NCBI GenBank assembly: GCA_050050115.1
Contig: JASFUX010000194.1
Coordinates: 1 to 6,600 of the forward strand
Direction: 5' to 3'
DNA length: 6,600 nt
Origin: JASFUX01 sp050050115
Lineage (GTDB): Bacteria > Pseudomonadota > Alphaproteobacteria > Caulobacterales > Maricaulaceae
A program made the position numbers and the translations under genes. The notes beneath the pieces were generated by a model that saw nothing but the letters and a program-made list of their open reading frames with translations, was not told where the DNA came from and searched no databases. The stretch's first letter is position 1. Every line of letters starts with the position of its first letter. Of this stretch, positions 5,736 to 6,600 are shown one piece after another.

Positions 5736-6600
5736 TTAGTCCTCCGATTCCAGCGGCAACGCCACATAGTGCGCATTCTGGCCGACCTGCACGAGCAGCA
5801 GGACCGCCTCCTGGCCGTCCTCGCGCGCCTCGTCGACCAGGCGTTCGAACTGGTCCGGATCGGACACCGCCTCGCCGCCGACCCGCAGAATCACCGCCCC
5901 TGCGCCGATGCCCTTTGCAGCGGCCGTGCTCGAACGTCTGACGCCCTGCACGAGCACGCCCTCGTCCACGCCCAGCTCTTCACGCGCCGTATCATCGAGC
6001 TCGCCGAGCGACATGCCGAGCACCGAGGACGACGACCGGAAGTCGCCGCTCGATCCGCCTTGCGATTGCGCGAGGAGCTGCTCATTGCTCGGACGCTCAT
6101 CGATCACCGCGACAAGCTCGCGCTCGCGGCCGTCGCGCAGCACCACGAACCGGACCCGCTCGCCGACGATGAGGTCGCCGACGCGGCGCACGAGATCGAC
6201 GCGGTTCTCCACCTCGACGCCATCCACCGAGAGGATGATGTCGCCCTCGCGGAAGCCCGCCGCTTCGGCCGGGCCGCCGTCGTGGACGTCGTTGACGATC
6301 GCGCCGCGCGGCTCGTCGAGGCCGACGATGGCGGCCAGATCCTCATCGACCGGATCGATGCCGACGCCGAGCCAGCCCCGCACGACGTGGCCGTCCTCGA
6401 TGATCGCATCGACGATGCGGCTTGCGACCGGCGCGGGGATGGCGAAGCCGATGCCAACGCTGCCGCCGCTGGGTGAGAAGATCTGAGAATTGACGCCAAC
6501 GACGTTGCCGCGCAGGTCGAACGTCGGGCCGCCGGAGTTGCCGCGGTTGATCGACGCGTCGATCTGCAGGAACTCATTATAGACCGTATTGGAGATCTCA
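5736..6600 (-). CDS. degP: Do/HtrA-type periplasmic serine protease (DegP/DegQ/MucD-like), 5' part outside the window
   Basis: The frame enters from the right edge already open and gives 287 codons before TAA at 5736-5738. It begins in the trypsin-like domain with QIDASINRGNSGGP (fragment residues 12-25), where Ser22 (codon 6534-6536) is the catalytic nucleophile. VGIGFAIP (46-53) follows, a hallmark of the Do family. The catalytic His and Asp lie upstream, outside the window. PDZ1 (about 74-168) opens with RGWLGVGI and contains SPAEKAG-like GGPAEAAGFREGDIILSVDG; PDZ2 (about 189-282) contains AAAKGIGAGAVILRVGGEAV. The protease-PDZ-PDZ layout is that of DegP, DegQ and MucD, which degrade or hold misfolded envelope proteins in the periplasm. 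A signal peptide would lie outside the window. DegP and DegQ cannot be told apart from this part; the symbol is a family label. The gene lies 57 nt upstream of a two-component regulator on the same strand, which suggests an envelope-stress link. Confidence 0.95.
   Translation of the reverse strand, partial: EISNTVYNEFLQIDASINRGNSGGPTFDLRGNVVGVNSQIFSPSGGSVGIGFAIPAPVASRIVDAIIEDGHVVRGWLGVGIDPVDEDLAAIVGLDEPRGAIVNDVHDGGPAEAAGFREGDIILSVDGVEVENRVDLVRRVGDLIVGERVRFVVLRDGRERELVAVIDERPSNEQLLAQSQGGSSGDFRSSSSVLGMSLGELDDTAREELGVDEGVLVQGVRRSSTAAAKGIGAGAVILRVGGEAVSDPDQFERLVDEAREDGQEAVLLLVQVGQNAHYVALPLESED

Noticed and set aside
5736..6383. A GTG at 6381-6383 as the start of a separate 215-residue PDZ-only protein
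   Set aside because: The same frame stays open to the right edge and encodes the protease active-site Ser motif directly upstream, so this is the interior of a longer protease.
4968..6476. A 502-codon plus-strand open frame opposite the regulator and protease genes
   Set aside because: It crosses two well-supported genes and their gap on the other strand and is rich in His/Arg/Asp without motifs; a GC-driven shadow.
1..6600. tRNA, rRNA, CRISPR, insertion sequence, prophage or recently acquired island
   Set aside because: No repeat array, transposase, integrase or inverted-repeat ends were seen; the window is filled by five genes of similar codon use and composition, and looks like ordinary chromosome.

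Overview
The window is very GC-rich DNA with five protein-coding genes, all on the minus strand, packed almost end to end. In the direction of transcription (right to left) they are a Do/HtrA-type periplasmic serine protease (5' part outside the window), an OmpR-family response regulator, a membrane histidine kinase, the bifunctional glutamine synthetase adenylyltransferase GlnE, and a secreted four-EF-hand protein (3' end outside the window). The style of GlnE (a GAGELNYSSDIDL-type first nucleotidyltransferase motif), the kinase's 'RTTTFRLT' N-terminus and the base composition fit an alphaproteobacterium, probably of the Caulobacterales/Maricaulales/Hyphomonadaceae type. That placement is inference from family knowledge, not a search result.

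Layout: 5736-6600 protease fragment (catalytic Ser plus two PDZ domains); 5679-5735 a 57-nt gap holding a strong GC hairpin; 5007-5678 response regulator; 3568-5010 kinase, whose ATG overlaps the regulator's TGA by 4 nt; 3537-3567 a 31-nt gap in which the glnE ribosome-binding site lies in a hairpin whose other arm is the last codons of the kinase gene; 657-3536 glnE; 603-656 a 54-nt gap with a small hairpin; 1-602 EF-hand protein. There is no gene-free stretch over 300 bases, and I see no RNA genes, mobile elements or CRISPR. No convincing internal promoter was found, so the five genes may form one transcription unit whose main promoter lies upstream of the protease gene, outside the window.

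How they may work together: protease, regulator and kinase look like an envelope-quality module, with a kinase sensing a periplasmic signal through a roughly 130-residue extracytoplasmic domain and a DNA-binding regulator beside a periplasmic protease/chaperone. GlnE adjusts glutamine synthetase activity to nitrogen status and has no obvious functional tie to this module beyond position. The EF-hand protein is exported and probably binds calcium. I see no clear undescribed system. The most notable signals are the apparent hairpin control of glnE translation, a perfect 15-bp tandem duplication in the kinase ATPase domain, and the regular 24/72-residue spacing of the EF-hand loops.
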